A stretch of 17,471 nt of DNA from Bacteroidales bacterium (GTDB lineage: Bacteria; Bacteroidota; Bacteroidia; Bacteroidales; VadinHA17): positions 1-17,471 of the forward strand of contig PMNJ01000160.1 of assembly GCA_003162595.1 (NCBI GenBank), given 5' to 3'. The position numbers and the translations under genes are program-made. The notes under the pieces are model-generated. The model ran no database searches, was not told the DNA's origin, and was given only the letters and a program-made list of their open reading frames with translations. Below are positions 1 to 7,163 of this stretch, piece by piece; the first letter of the stretch is position 1; the number at the start of each line of letters is the position of its first letter.

Positions 1-684
1 GACCAGCCATGGGTCTCAAAAATACATCCGGGATCAGTGGTTGTGGCACAGATCTGGCCTACAATGGATTTTAACAACCGATCAGGACTTGCTACCAGTT
101 CCCGTGATTTTGCCATAAGAATATGGGGCGACAGGTACCCTGACGGAGATCCGGTGGAAAATGCGAAAATTTTATTTGGTGCCGAGAATCCTCCGGGAAC
201 TAAATATGTTGCAGGTTCACAAGACCATTTGGGATTACTCATGCCTGGCGTTAACCGGCTTCACTATAATGGTGGATACTGGCCTGATTATATACAATCA
301 TCAGTAGATAAGGATATATGTGACTGGCTGACAAAAGTTATTCATCTTGTGCCGTTAAAACCCCGACCTGACGGTTATGATCCATTGAAAGAGATTCATC
401 TCGAAAAACATTTTATAAAAGAGCTTGGTGAAGCTGGGGACAGGAGCTGGGAAAGCATCCTGAACAAAGACATTACGGGTTTTGGTAAATCATTGTCCGA
501 TACCCTGATTTCATGGAAAAAAATATTACCACTGACAGTACCCGACGATATCATGAAAGAGATGGAAACTGTCTATTTTTCTAAATACCCGGGGGCTATC
601 ACTTCTGGTTGCGGTGGCGGTTATGTAATAGTGATCTCTGAAGATGAAGTGCCGGGAGAGGTTAGAATTAGGGTGAGGTATTAA
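1..684 (+). CDS. GHMP-superfamily sugar kinase, C-terminal part (5' end outside window)
   Basis: The frame is open from base 1 to the TAA at 682-684, giving 227 visible residues, so the GTG at 37 is not a real start. The tail has the GHMP C-terminal glycine-rich loop, seen as SGCGGGYVIVIS near the end. Upstream of it is a block (GSQDHLG, PGVNRLHYNGGYWP) that I associate from memory with stand-alone Bacteroidota kinases annotated as galactokinase-like or fucokinase-like. GHMP kinases phosphorylate small metabolites with ATP, often a sugar at C1. The N-terminal ATP-binding motif lies outside the window, so substrate cannot be read directly. Its place ahead of a fucose symporter, a mutarotase and a sugar-1-phosphate guanylyltransferase suggests L-fucose or another sugar made into a 1-phosphate; this is inference. 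It lies 110 nt upstream of the transporter on the same strand. Confidence 0.8.
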   Translation, partial: DQPWVSKIHPGSVVVAQIWPTMDFNNRSGLATSSRDFAIRIWGDRYPDGDPVENAKILFGAENPPGTKYVAGSQDHLGLLMPGVNRLHYNGGYWPDYIQSSVDKDICDWLTKVIHLVPLKPRPDGYDPLKEIHLEKHFIKELGEAGDRSWESILNKDITGFGKSLSDTLISWKKILPLTVPDDIMKEMETVYFSKYPGAITSGCGGGYVIVISEDEVPGEVRIRVRY

Positions 685-735
685 TCAAATCATGCTATTT
701 GCTTTTAGTTTACATTTTTGAAATATGACCGATCT

Positions 736-766
736 TTTGATCTGCCGGAGTAATTAAATATTTTTT
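736..766 (+). promoter_or_regulatory. Candidate Bacteroidota-type promoter for the fucose transporter operon
   Basis: TTTG at 736-739 is followed after 19 nt by TATTTTTT at 759-766. The known Bacteroidota housekeeping pattern is TTTG, 19-21 nt, then TAnnTTTG; here only the last base of the -7 box differs. A start site a few bases downstream would leave a leader of about 20 nt before the ATG at 795. A short inverted repeat, GATC-TTTT-GATC at 731-742, overlaps the -33 box and could be an operator, although it is too short to trust. The surrounding DNA is very A+T-rich, so a chance match is possible. Confidence 0.35.
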
Positions 767-794
767 ATTAATTTCATTAAATCTTAATTATATC

Positions 795-2081
795 ATGATC
801 TCCCGACTGAAGTCTAAGCTTATTGCCCCGGAGACTAGGGTATCCTTTGTTCTTGTAACAGCCTTATTCCTCTTCTGGGGAATACCAAACAACCTGAATG
901 ATATTCTTATAAAACAGTTTATGAAATCTTTTGAGTTAAGCCGGCTTCAGGCCGGTCTTATTCAGAGTGCATTCTATCTGGGCTATTTTCTACTCGCGAT
1001 GCCTGCGGCAATGATTATGCGGAAATATAGCTATAAAGTAGGCCTGATAATAGGAATGGTACTTTATAGTATTGGTACTTTCCTGTTTTGGCCGGCTGCT
1101 CATTCTGGTCAATATATTTTTTTCCTGGCTGCATTATTTGTGATTGCCAGCGGACTTTCTTTCCTTGAAACAGGAGCTAACCCTTTTATTGCCGGATTAG
1201 GTAATCCTGAATCGTCAGAGAGAAGATTGAATTTCTCCCAGGCATTTAACCCATTTGGTGCAATCCTGGGAGTTCTTATCGGAACAATTTTCATCTTTTC
1301 TGGAATCGAACATAATCAGGCTAAAGTTGAACTGATGAAACAGTCAGGTGAATATGCAGCTTATCTCGAATCCGAAACAATGAGGGTTGTCCGTCCGTAT
1401 ATGGTGCTAGGTGTTGTAATTTTCCTTTGGGCTTTACTCATTATGAGAACCAAATTCCCGAAAATAACTTCAGAGGAAAGTAAAAGTGAAAATAAGGGTA
1501 ATCCCCGCGAACTGTTAAAACATCGTCATTTCCTTACAGGCGTCTTAGCACAATTCTGTTATGTGGGTGCCCAGGTCGGAACATGGAGTTATTTCATCCA
1601 ATACTCTCAGGATTATACTGGTATTGCCGAAAAAACTGCAGGGTATTTTCTTACAGGTACACTTGTAGCTTTTCTGATTGGCAGATTCTCTGCAACTGTG
1701 ATTATGAAATATATTAAACCGGGAAAACTGATGGGTATCTATGCTATAGCAAATATACTGCTGATCTCAGTTGCCGTCACATATCCTGGTTGGGTAGGTG
1801 TCTGGTCAATATTTCTTTCGAGTTTCTTCATGTCATTAATGTTCCCGACAATTTTTGCCCTTGGTATCAAAGGACTAGGTATAAACACAAAAATTGCAGG
1901 TTCAGTAATAATAATGGCAATTATCGGAGGTGGAGTTTTTACTCCTTTAATGGGACTGATAGCAGTTAAAAGTATGGCTATTGCAATGATGGTGCCTCTT
2001 GGATGTTATTGTTTTATTACTTTATATGCCTTCTGGTGGTCTGTTCCACGAAGCCTGCCTGAAAGTGAAATTCAGTTATAG
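795..2081 (+). CDS. fucP: L-fucose/H+ symporter, major facilitator superfamily (FucP family)
   Basis: This 428-residue inner-membrane protein imports L-fucose with protons. It is close in motif order to E. coli FucP: an N-terminal FFWGIPNNLND-like segment (here FLFWGIPNNLND), then QAGLIQSAFYLGYF, a YK-containing loop, FLETGANPF and LNFSQAFNPFGAI. The two acidic residues needed for proton-coupled transport in E. coli FucP (Asp46 and Glu135) correspond to Asp36 and Glu125 here, with a constant offset of ten. Twelve hydrophobic segments fit the length. A charged loop around residues 220-240 separates the two six-helix halves. The ATG at 795 places the first helix about 16 residues in, as expected; no Shine-Dalgarno is seen. 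The mutarotase begins 48 nt downstream. Related Bacteroidota porters may take glucose, galactose or other hexoses, but the neighbours support fucose. Confidence 0.9.
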   Translation: MISRLKSKLIAPETRVSFVLVTALFLFWGIPNNLNDILIKQFMKSFELSRLQAGLIQSAFYLGYFLLAMPAAMIMRKYSYKVGLIIGMVLYSIGTFLFWPAAHSGQYIFFLAALFVIASGLSFLETGANPFIAGLGNPESSERRLNFSQAFNPFGAILGVLIGTIFIFSGIEHNQAKVELMKQSGEYAAYLESETMRVVRPYMVLGVVIFLWALLIMRTKFPKITSEESKSENKGNPRELLKHRHFLTGVLAQFCYVGAQVGTWSYFIQYSQDYTGIAEKTAGYFLTGTLVAFLIGRFSATVIMKYIKPGKLMGIYAIANILLISVAVTYPGWVGVWSIFLSSFFMSLMFPTIFALGIKGLGINTKIAGSVIIMAIIGGGVFTPLMGLIAVKSMAIAMMVPLGCYCFITLYAFWWSVPRSLPESEIQL

Positions 2082-2129
2082 CTGGTGTCGTTAATCCTTT
2101 TTTAAATTTTATAAAAAAAAGAATACCTC

Positions 2130-2531
2130 ATGAAAGATTATTATAAAAGATATTGCAAGATCCTTACACTTAAAAATGATTCGGAACTCATTAGACAGTA
2201 CAAAGAAGTGCATGGGATTGACAATGCCTGGCCGGAAATTACCAATGGTATGAAAGAGGTGGGTATAATTGAGATGGAGATCTATATTCATGGTAATATC
2301 CTTTTTATGATTATGGATACCGTATCAGATTTTGACCACGAAAAAGCAATGACGGAACTTGCTAAGAAGGCAAGGCAAAAAGAATGGGAAAGCTATGTTT
2401 CAAGGTTTCAGAATACAGACTCTGATGCCACTGCCGGTAGTAAATGGACTCTTATGGAGCGTATTTATGAAATGGACCAAAAAACTGAGTTCAGAGCAAT
2501 CTTGGGGCAATTAAAAAAGTTTCACCGATAA
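2130..2531 (+). CDS. L-fucose mutarotase, L-rhamnose mutarotase (RhaM/DUF718) family
   Basis: This 133-residue cytoplasmic protein belongs to the small ferredoxin-like-fold family that interconverts alpha and beta anomers of 6-deoxy sugars. Visible family features are His28 in a YKEVHG segment, Trp34-Pro35-Glu36, Tyr52 in an IEMEIYIHG strand followed by LFMIMDT, and a Trp-containing helix at residues 85-93 (EWESYVSRF). The length is slightly above the usual 105-115 residues because of a C-terminal tail after residue 110. E. coli RhaM acts on L-rhamnose, but homologues in fucose loci are annotated as L-fucose mutarotase type 2. The location between a FucP-type porter and sugar-activation genes favours L-fucose. 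It would convert imported sugar to the anomer used by the next enzyme. The start is the ATG at 2130. Confidence 0.82.
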   Translation: MKDYYKRYCKILTLKNDSELIRQYKEVHGIDNAWPEITNGMKEVGIIEMEIYIHGNILFMIMDTVSDFDHEKAMTELAKKARQKEWESYVSRFQNTDSDATAGSKWTLMERIYEMDQKTEFRAILGQLKKFHR

Positions 2532-2597
2532 TTAAATGATTTTTGGATATCTATTCAAATCATAAATGATAAGACAGTCAAAAAACTTGAATCTCTT

Positions 2598-3674
2598 ATG
2601 AATAGCAGATATGCTTTAATTATGGCTGGTGGGGTCGGAAGCCGCTTCTGGCCACTAAGCCAAAGTAAAAGGCCAAAACAATTTCTTGATATTCTGGGTA
2701 ATGGCGAGACGCTTATTCAACAGACTTTCAGGCGGTTCAAATCTGTTTGTCCTGAAGAAAACATTTATGTTGTTACAAATAATAACCATAAAGATATTGT
2801 AATAGAACAACTGGGAATAAAACCTGATAAGGTTCTTTCAGAACCGGTTCGAAGAAACACTGCTCCATGTATTGCTTATGGTACCTTCGTTATTCTGAAA
2901 GATAATCCCGATGCAATAATCACTGTAACACCTGCAGATCATGTTATTGAAAATGAAGAAAAATTCCGAAAAACCATTAACGAAGGATTTGATTTTGTCA
3001 GTAAAAATGATGCACTGATTACTCTGGGAATCAAACCGGATAAACCGGAAACAGGTTATGGATATATCCAGGCACATCCTGAAGATCATATAAAAGGTTT
3101 TGACAAACTTTTAAAGGTTAAAGCATTCACAGAAAAACCTGATCTGAAAACTGCAAAACTATTTATTAAAAGTGATGATTACTACTGGAATGCAGGTATC
3201 TTTATCTGGAGTGCAAAATCTATCCTGAAAGCGATTAAGATATTTCTGCCTGATATTTTCTCAATTTTTAATGAAGGAAAATCGCAGTTGGGCACAATTG
3301 AAGATGATAATTTCATTAAAAAGGCATATAGTTCCTGTCAAAGTATCTCAATAGATTATGGCGTTCTGGAAAAAGCTGATAATGTATTTGTTCTGGAAGC
3401 AAATATGGACTGGTCCGATCTGGGAACCTGGAGCTCATTGAGCGATCATACCCAAAGTGATGTCAGTGAAAATGCAATAGTCAGGGGAAAAGCTTATACT
3501 CATGAGTGTACAGGAAATCTGATCAGCATAACACCCGGGAAAGTAGCTATTCTCCAGGGGTTGAATGATTATATTGTTGTAGAAACCGGGGAAGCACTAC
3601 TTATTATCAAAAAAGAAGATGAACAGAACATCAAACTGTACCTTAAAGAAATTTTTTCTCTTGACACATTTTGA
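2598..3674 (+). CDS. manC: Mannose-1-phosphate guanylyltransferase (ManC-like, single-domain)
   Basis: This 358-residue cytoplasmic nucleotidyltransferase is of the type that joins GTP and mannose 1-phosphate into GDP-mannose and pyrophosphate. The signature loop GGVGSRFWPLS lies at residues 11-21, followed by RPKQF (25-29). Further family motifs are EPVRRNTAPCIAYG, TPADHVI, FTEKPD, YYWNAGIFIW, SIDYGVLEK and MDWSDLGTW, all in canonical order. The length matches the short form without the C-terminal phosphomannose isomerase cupin of E. coli ManC/CpsB. It sits 66 nt after the mutarotase and 36 nt before the regulator. GDP-mannose is the de novo precursor of GDP-L-fucose, which fits a fucose locus. 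Alternatively the enzyme may accept fucose 1-phosphate made by the upstream kinase; the sequence looks like an ordinary ManC, so that is speculative. Confidence 0.88.
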   Translation: MNSRYALIMAGGVGSRFWPLSQSKRPKQFLDILGNGETLIQQTFRRFKSVCPEENIYVVTNNNHKDIVIEQLGIKPDKVLSEPVRRNTAPCIAYGTFVILKDNPDAIITVTPADHVIENEEKFRKTINEGFDFVSKNDALITLGIKPDKPETGYGYIQAHPEDHIKGFDKLLKVKAFTEKPDLKTAKLFIKSDDYYWNAGIFIWSAKSILKAIKIFLPDIFSIFNEGKSQLGTIEDDNFIKKAYSSCQSISIDYGVLEKADNVFVLEANMDWSDLGTWSSLSDHTQSDVSENAIVRGKAYTHECTGNLISITPGKVAILQGLNDYIVVETGEALLIIKKEDEQNIKLYLKEIFSLDTF

Positions 3675-3710
3675 TTATTTTTAAATATTAATTTGAACTC
3701 TGGAAACCGG

Positions 3711-4736
3711 ATGGTTAATATTAGGCAATCAGATATAGCGAAGCAACTCAATATTTCAAGGGTCACTGTTTCTAAAGCATTACGTGATCATCCTGACATT
3801 TCCCGGTCAATGAAAAAAAAGATTGTTGAGACCGCCGCGAAAATGGGATATGTCCCAAACCTGATTGCACGTCAGCTGAATTCACGACGGACATTCACTA
3901 TCGGAATAGTTGTTCCCGACCTGGAAAACAGTTTCTTCTCATACATTGTAGACAGCATGATAGATTATGCCACCGGGCATAATTATTATGTGATCCTGAC
4001 AGTTTCACGCGAGAAAGAAAGTATCGAAAAGCAGAACCTTGAGAACCTTATTGGCATGAGGGTTGATGGTCTTCTTGTCTGTCTTTCGCAGGAAACAACT
4101 GACAGGGAAGTGTTTACAAAGGTCGGGAAAATGAATATCCCACTGGTGTTTTTTGACAGGGCTTTTAAAAATATGAAATTTTCAAGGGTTGTATTTGATG
4201 ATAAGCCGGGAGCCGTAAATTCTCTGAACCAGATTATCCTGGAAGGATACACCAAAATAGCCAATTTCTCGGGGTACTTAAAGACCAACATCGGTAAAGA
4301 ACGTCTTGAAGGATTTATTGAAACTCTTACGAAAAACAAAATCCCTATCAGGAAAGAATGGATTATAGAGGGTGGATTTGAATTGAACGATGGTTATGAA
4401 TCATTTAAAAAATTAATTAGTTCAGGTAACCTGCCGGAGGTGGTTTTTACCGTTAATGACAGGGTTGCTCTGGGAGCATATAAAGCTGCAAAGGAATCCG
4501 GACTGAGGATACCTGAAGATATTGGAATATTCGGTTATGGATTTAATGAAATTACAGATTTCTTTGATCCGCAATTGACAGTTATTAATCAGGATCCCAG
4601 AAAAATGGGTGTTGAAGCCTGCAAACTGCTTATTAATGAAATTGAAAAGAAAATAAAAAGCGGCAGGAATAAGATCTTTATTGAAGAGGAATTCCTTTGG
4701 AGAAAATCAGTCAGGAGTAAAGTGAAAGGGAAATAG
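3711..4736 (+). CDS. LacI-family transcriptional regulator of the fucose locus
   Basis: This 341-residue protein has a LacI helix-turn-helix at residues 5-25 (IRQSDIAKQLNISRVTVSKAL), a hinge helix at about 49-61 (YVPNLIARQLNSRRT) and a periplasmic-binding-protein-like sensor domain from about 63 onward (GIVVPDLENSFFS, then DGLLVCLS, VFFDRAF, VFTVNDRVALGAYKAA, GIFGYGF). Such proteins bind operators as dimers and respond to a sugar or sugar phosphate. I chose the ATG at 3711, not the in-frame TTG at 3693, because the family usually begins only a few residues before the first DNA-binding helix. It lies inside the run of fucose genes, 36 nt after manC and 47 nt before the fucosidase, so it probably controls this cluster and itself. 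The effector is likely fucose-derived. No convincing LacI-type palindrome was found upstream. Confidence 0.9.
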   Translation: MVNIRQSDIAKQLNISRVTVSKALRDHPDISRSMKKKIVETAAKMGYVPNLIARQLNSRRTFTIGIVVPDLENSFFSYIVDSMIDYATGHNYYVILTVSREKESIEKQNLENLIGMRVDGLLVCLSQETTDREVFTKVGKMNIPLVFFDRAFKNMKFSRVVFDDKPGAVNSLNQIILEGYTKIANFSGYLKTNIGKERLEGFIETLTKNKIPIRKEWIIEGGFELNDGYESFKKLISSGNLPEVVFTVNDRVALGAYKAAKESGLRIPEDIGIFGYGFNEITDFFDPQLTVINQDPRKMGVEACKLLINEIEKKIKSGRNKIFIEEEFLWRKSVRSKVKGK

Positions 4737-4783
4737 TTGGATTAATTATAAATATGCAGAATTAAAAATTAAAACTATCAACC

Positions 4784-6301
4784 ATGAAATCCAGTTTCTT
4801 GAGAAAATGCAGCATGATGAACCTTCTATTATTCGGAATAGTGTTTTCTATTCTGGCCCAACAGCAAAAAACTACTGTCGCAGAAGGACCCTACAAACCT
4901 ACTGATGAATCACTTAAACAATATCAATACCCTGAGTGGTTCCGTGATGCCAAATTCGGAATATGGGCCCACTGGGGACCCCAGTCTGTTCCGAGACAAG
5001 GCGACTGGTACGCGAAAAAAATGTACGAGGAAGGAGGAAGCGACTATAAGTATCATCTTGAACATTATGGACACCCATCAGAGTTTGGATTTAAGGACAT
5101 TATACCTCTTTGGAAAGCAGAGAAATGGGATCCGGATAAACTTATGGAACTCTATAAAAAAACTGGTGCAAAATACTTTGTCAGCATGGGTACTCATCAC
5201 GACAACTTCTTTCTGTGGAACTCTAAGATTAACAGATGGAATGCAGTTAACATGGGTCCCAAAAAAGATGTGGTCGGGATTTGGCAGAAGGCTGCCAGGA
5301 AACAGGGTCTGAAATTCGGAGTATCAGAACATCTTGGGGCCAGTTTTACGTGGTATCAGACGGCACATGGTTCTGATAAAGAGGGACCAAAAGCTGGTGT
5401 TCCTTATGATGGCACTAATCTTGATAACCAGGACCTCTACCACGCTAAAGCTACACCTGATGATAATGGTTGGCTTACAAAGAATCCTGCTTTCCAGCTT
5501 GAATGGTACAGAAGCATTAAGGAGCTTATCGATAATTATCAGCCGGATCTTCTCTATTCTGACAGCTGGATGCCATTCGAAGATGTTGGACGGACTCTTA
5601 TTTCACACTATTATAATCAGGATATTGCAAAAAACAATGGTAAACTCGAAGCCGTATACAACTGTAAACAACCATCAGAAGGTATGTGGGTTGAAGATCT
5701 TGAGCGTGGTGTGAAAGATACTGTTAGCCAGTATCCATGGCAGACAGACACTTCAATCGGTGACTGGTTCTACCGCACAGGTCAGAAATATAAAACATCC
5801 ACCGAAGTGATCCAGATGCTGGTGGATATTGTAAGTAAGAATGGCAATCTCTTACTTAATGTTGTACAGACTCCTGAAGGGGATCTTGAACCTGATATGC
5901 TCAAGATACTTGATGAGATTGGGATTTGGACATCAGCAAACGGGGAAGGAATTTATGGATCACGTCCCTGGAAAATATATGGTGAGAAACCTGTAGATAA
6001 ACCCGCGAAGAAGCTTGGAAGATTCGATGAGAACTATGGCTATAGCTCAAAGGACATCCGTTTCACTACAAAAGGCAATACACTATATGCATATTGCCTC
6101 GGTAAGCCTGAAGAAGATATAATAATCAGATCGCTGGGGAAATCACATAAGGAGGCAAATAATAAAATAGCTTCTGTTTCAATGGTTGGAAGTAAGGAAA
6201 AAATCAGCTGGAAGCAGACTGAAGAATCGCTTGTTATAAAGAAACCTGCTGATTTACCATCATGGCAGGTGATAGGCTTTAAAATTGAATTCAGGAAATA
6301 G
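4784..6301 (+). CDS. Secreted alpha-L-fucosidase, glycoside hydrolase family 29
   Basis: This 505-residue enzyme releases L-fucose from the ends of glycans with retention of configuration. Residues 1-25 form a signal peptide (hydrophobic LLLFGIVFSILA, likely cut before Gln26). The GH29 barrel follows: FRDAKFGIWAHWG with His63, DWYAKKMY, KTGAKYFVSMGTHHDNF with His138-His139, GLKFGVSEH, and QPDLLYSDSW, where Asp260 is at the expected nucleophile position. The acid/base residue cannot be placed with confidence, as it varies in the family. VSKNGNLLLNVVQTPEG near residues 353-369 is another family hallmark, followed by a beta-rich C-terminal domain from about 410. The substrate linkage cannot be read from sequence. 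It is the last gene of the fucose run and probably acts in the periplasm, feeding the FucP-type porter. Confidence 0.93.
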   Translation: MKSSFLRKCSMMNLLLFGIVFSILAQQQKTTVAEGPYKPTDESLKQYQYPEWFRDAKFGIWAHWGPQSVPRQGDWYAKKMYEEGGSDYKYHLEHYGHPSEFGFKDIIPLWKAEKWDPDKLMELYKKTGAKYFVSMGTHHDNFFLWNSKINRWNAVNMGPKKDVVGIWQKAARKQGLKFGVSEHLGASFTWYQTAHGSDKEGPKAGVPYDGTNLDNQDLYHAKATPDDNGWLTKNPAFQLEWYRSIKELIDNYQPDLLYSDSWMPFEDVGRTLISHYYNQDIAKNNGKLEAVYNCKQPSEGMWVEDLERGVKDTVSQYPWQTDTSIGDWFYRTGQKYKTSTEVIQMLVDIVSKNGNLLLNVVQTPEGDLEPDMLKILDEIGIWTSANGEGIYGSRPWKIYGEKPVDKPAKKLGRFDENYGYSSKDIRFTTKGNTLYAYCLGKPEEDIIIRSLGKSHKEANNKIASVSMVGSKEKISWKQTEESLVIKKPADLPSWQVIGFKIEFRK

Positions 6302-6342
6302 TTTTTATTGATTAGAATATTTTTTCTGGTTATCAGCTCTGT

Positions 6343-6366
6343 GCCCTAAGCCCTGAGCCCTGAGCC
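6343..6366. repeat. Heptamer tandem repeat between convergent genes
   Basis: Three 7-bp units (GCCCTAA, GCCCTGA, GCCCTGA) run from 6343 to 6363 and are followed by a partial GCC. The block is clearly richer in G+C than its surroundings. It lies between the stop of the fucosidase gene and the stop of the minus-strand coiled-coil gene, which converge on it across 76 nt. No strong hairpin with a T tract was found in this gap, so the repeat itself may mark the transcript ends or be an expandable intergenic element. Confidence 0.7.
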
Positions 6367-6377
6367 ATGCGCAATCA

Positions 6378-6983
6378 TCATCCTCCTTTGAGTCTTTTGA
6401 TCTCATTGAAGTGGTCCATAGTTAATTTCTCACGGGCTTCCCGGGTGGTTTTACGGTAGGTCTCAAACTCAACTTTAAGATCCTGAAATTCTTTTTTAGT
6501 ATTAAAAATAGTAGATAAATTCCTTTTAAAAACGAGAAATCCAAGTAATAAAACAGCAACCAATAGGATAAGAATGGTCCACATGATTTTATTATAGGTT
6601 AACTTATTTATTTCCAGTCCAATTACTTTTATGCTGTTTTTTGTAATGGTCATTTCCTCAAGTCTGGTTTTTGTCGATTCAAAGTTAACTTTGAGTGAAT
6701 CGATAGTCTTGTTTAATATTGAAGTTGTTTTATTTAGCCCTGCTATTTTTCTATTGGATTCATAAAGAGTATCTGTTACGTTAACCTTAAGTTTTTGAAA
6801 CATATCCTCCCTTATTGCTCTGTAGTTTTCATAAATTCGCGTCCTATCCTCGAGATATTTAAGTTGCTCCTTCAGAGGATTTTTTGTCAGTTCCTCAGGC
6901 ATCGTGATCTGGCCTGTTACTTTAATAACTGCAAATACCAGCACAGCTAATATCAAAACACATCTGATTTGTAATTGTTTCAT
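6378..6983 (-). CDS. Small membrane/coiled-coil protein of unknown function
   Basis: This 201-residue protein begins with a hydrophobic segment (residues 8-20, ending KVTGQ) that looks like a signal peptide or first membrane anchor. A charged alpha-helical region with Asn/Lys/Thr/Leu spacing suggestive of coiled coil spans about 65-115. A second strong membrane segment at 134-153 (IMWTILILLVAVLLLGFLVF) is followed by a charged coiled-coil tail (160-197) ending LKGG. I recognise the layout from Bacteroidota proteins often labelled tRNA (guanine-N1)-methyltransferase; nothing here resembles a methyltransferase fold, so I would not use that name. The ATG at 6983 is preferred over an in-frame TTG at 6992 because it puts the basic n-region directly before the hydrophobic core. 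It is transcribed opposite to its neighbours and ends 76 nt from the fucosidase stop. Confidence 0.75.
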   Translation of the reverse strand: MKQLQIRCVLILAVLVFAVIKVTGQITMPEELTKNPLKEQLKYLEDRTRIYENYRAIREDMFQKLKVNVTDTLYESNRKIAGLNKTTSILNKTIDSLKVNFESTKTRLEEMTITKNSIKVIGLEINKLTYNKIMWTILILLVAVLLLGFLVFKRNLSTIFNTKKEFQDLKVEFETYRKTTREAREKLTMDHFNEIKRLKGG

Positions 6984-7163
6984 AATTTTCAATAGATTAA
7001 GTAATGATAGAGTTGACTCTTATTAAACAAACGGATATATGAAGTTAAAATTATCTACTAAAAAAAAAGTAAATTTATAATCTTAAATTTTGATATCCGG
7101 AAATATTACAGAATAATCAACAAACAATTTTAATTTTAGTGCCAATTTCAAATACTGGAAAGC
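6984..7163. promoter_or_regulatory. Divergent intergenic region, promoters expected
   Basis: This 180-bp, very A+T-rich gap separates the minus-strand coiled-coil gene from the plus-strand SGNH hydrolase gene, so it should hold both promoters. On the minus strand a TTTG lies about 18 nt before TATCATTA, a poor match to the Bacteroidota pattern. On the plus strand TAATTTTA at 7131-7138 resembles a -7 box but has no TTTG at the right distance. An interrupted repeat AGAGT-TG-ACTCT occurs at about 7010-7021. None is strong enough to name as a site. Confidence 0.4.

Noticed and set aside
2098..2121. A/T-only inverted repeat (TTTTTTA and TAAAAAA) between fucP and the mutarotase gene
   Set aside because: It has no G-C pairs in the stem and is expected by chance in such A+T-rich gaps. 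It would also split an otherwise closely spaced gene run.
2536..2563. ATGATTT / AAATCAT inverted repeat before manC
   Set aside because: Seven-bp A+T-rich arms with a 14-nt spacer are within chance expectation, and there is no T tract or second copy elsewhere to support an operator.
3693..3710. TTG start for the LacI regulator, 18 nt upstream of the chosen ATG
   Set aside because: It would add six residues not typical for the family, and the ATG at 3711 places the DNA-binding helix correctly.
4905..5714. Two long open frames (135 and 126 codons) in another forward frame across the fucosidase gene
   Set aside because: They lie wholly inside the GH29 gene, whose frame carries all the family motifs. 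Their translations show no recognisable domain and no leader or ribosome site.
7010..7021. AGAGT-TG-ACTCT as a regulator operator
   Set aside because: Five-bp arms without a second copy or a link to a known regulator are not enough.
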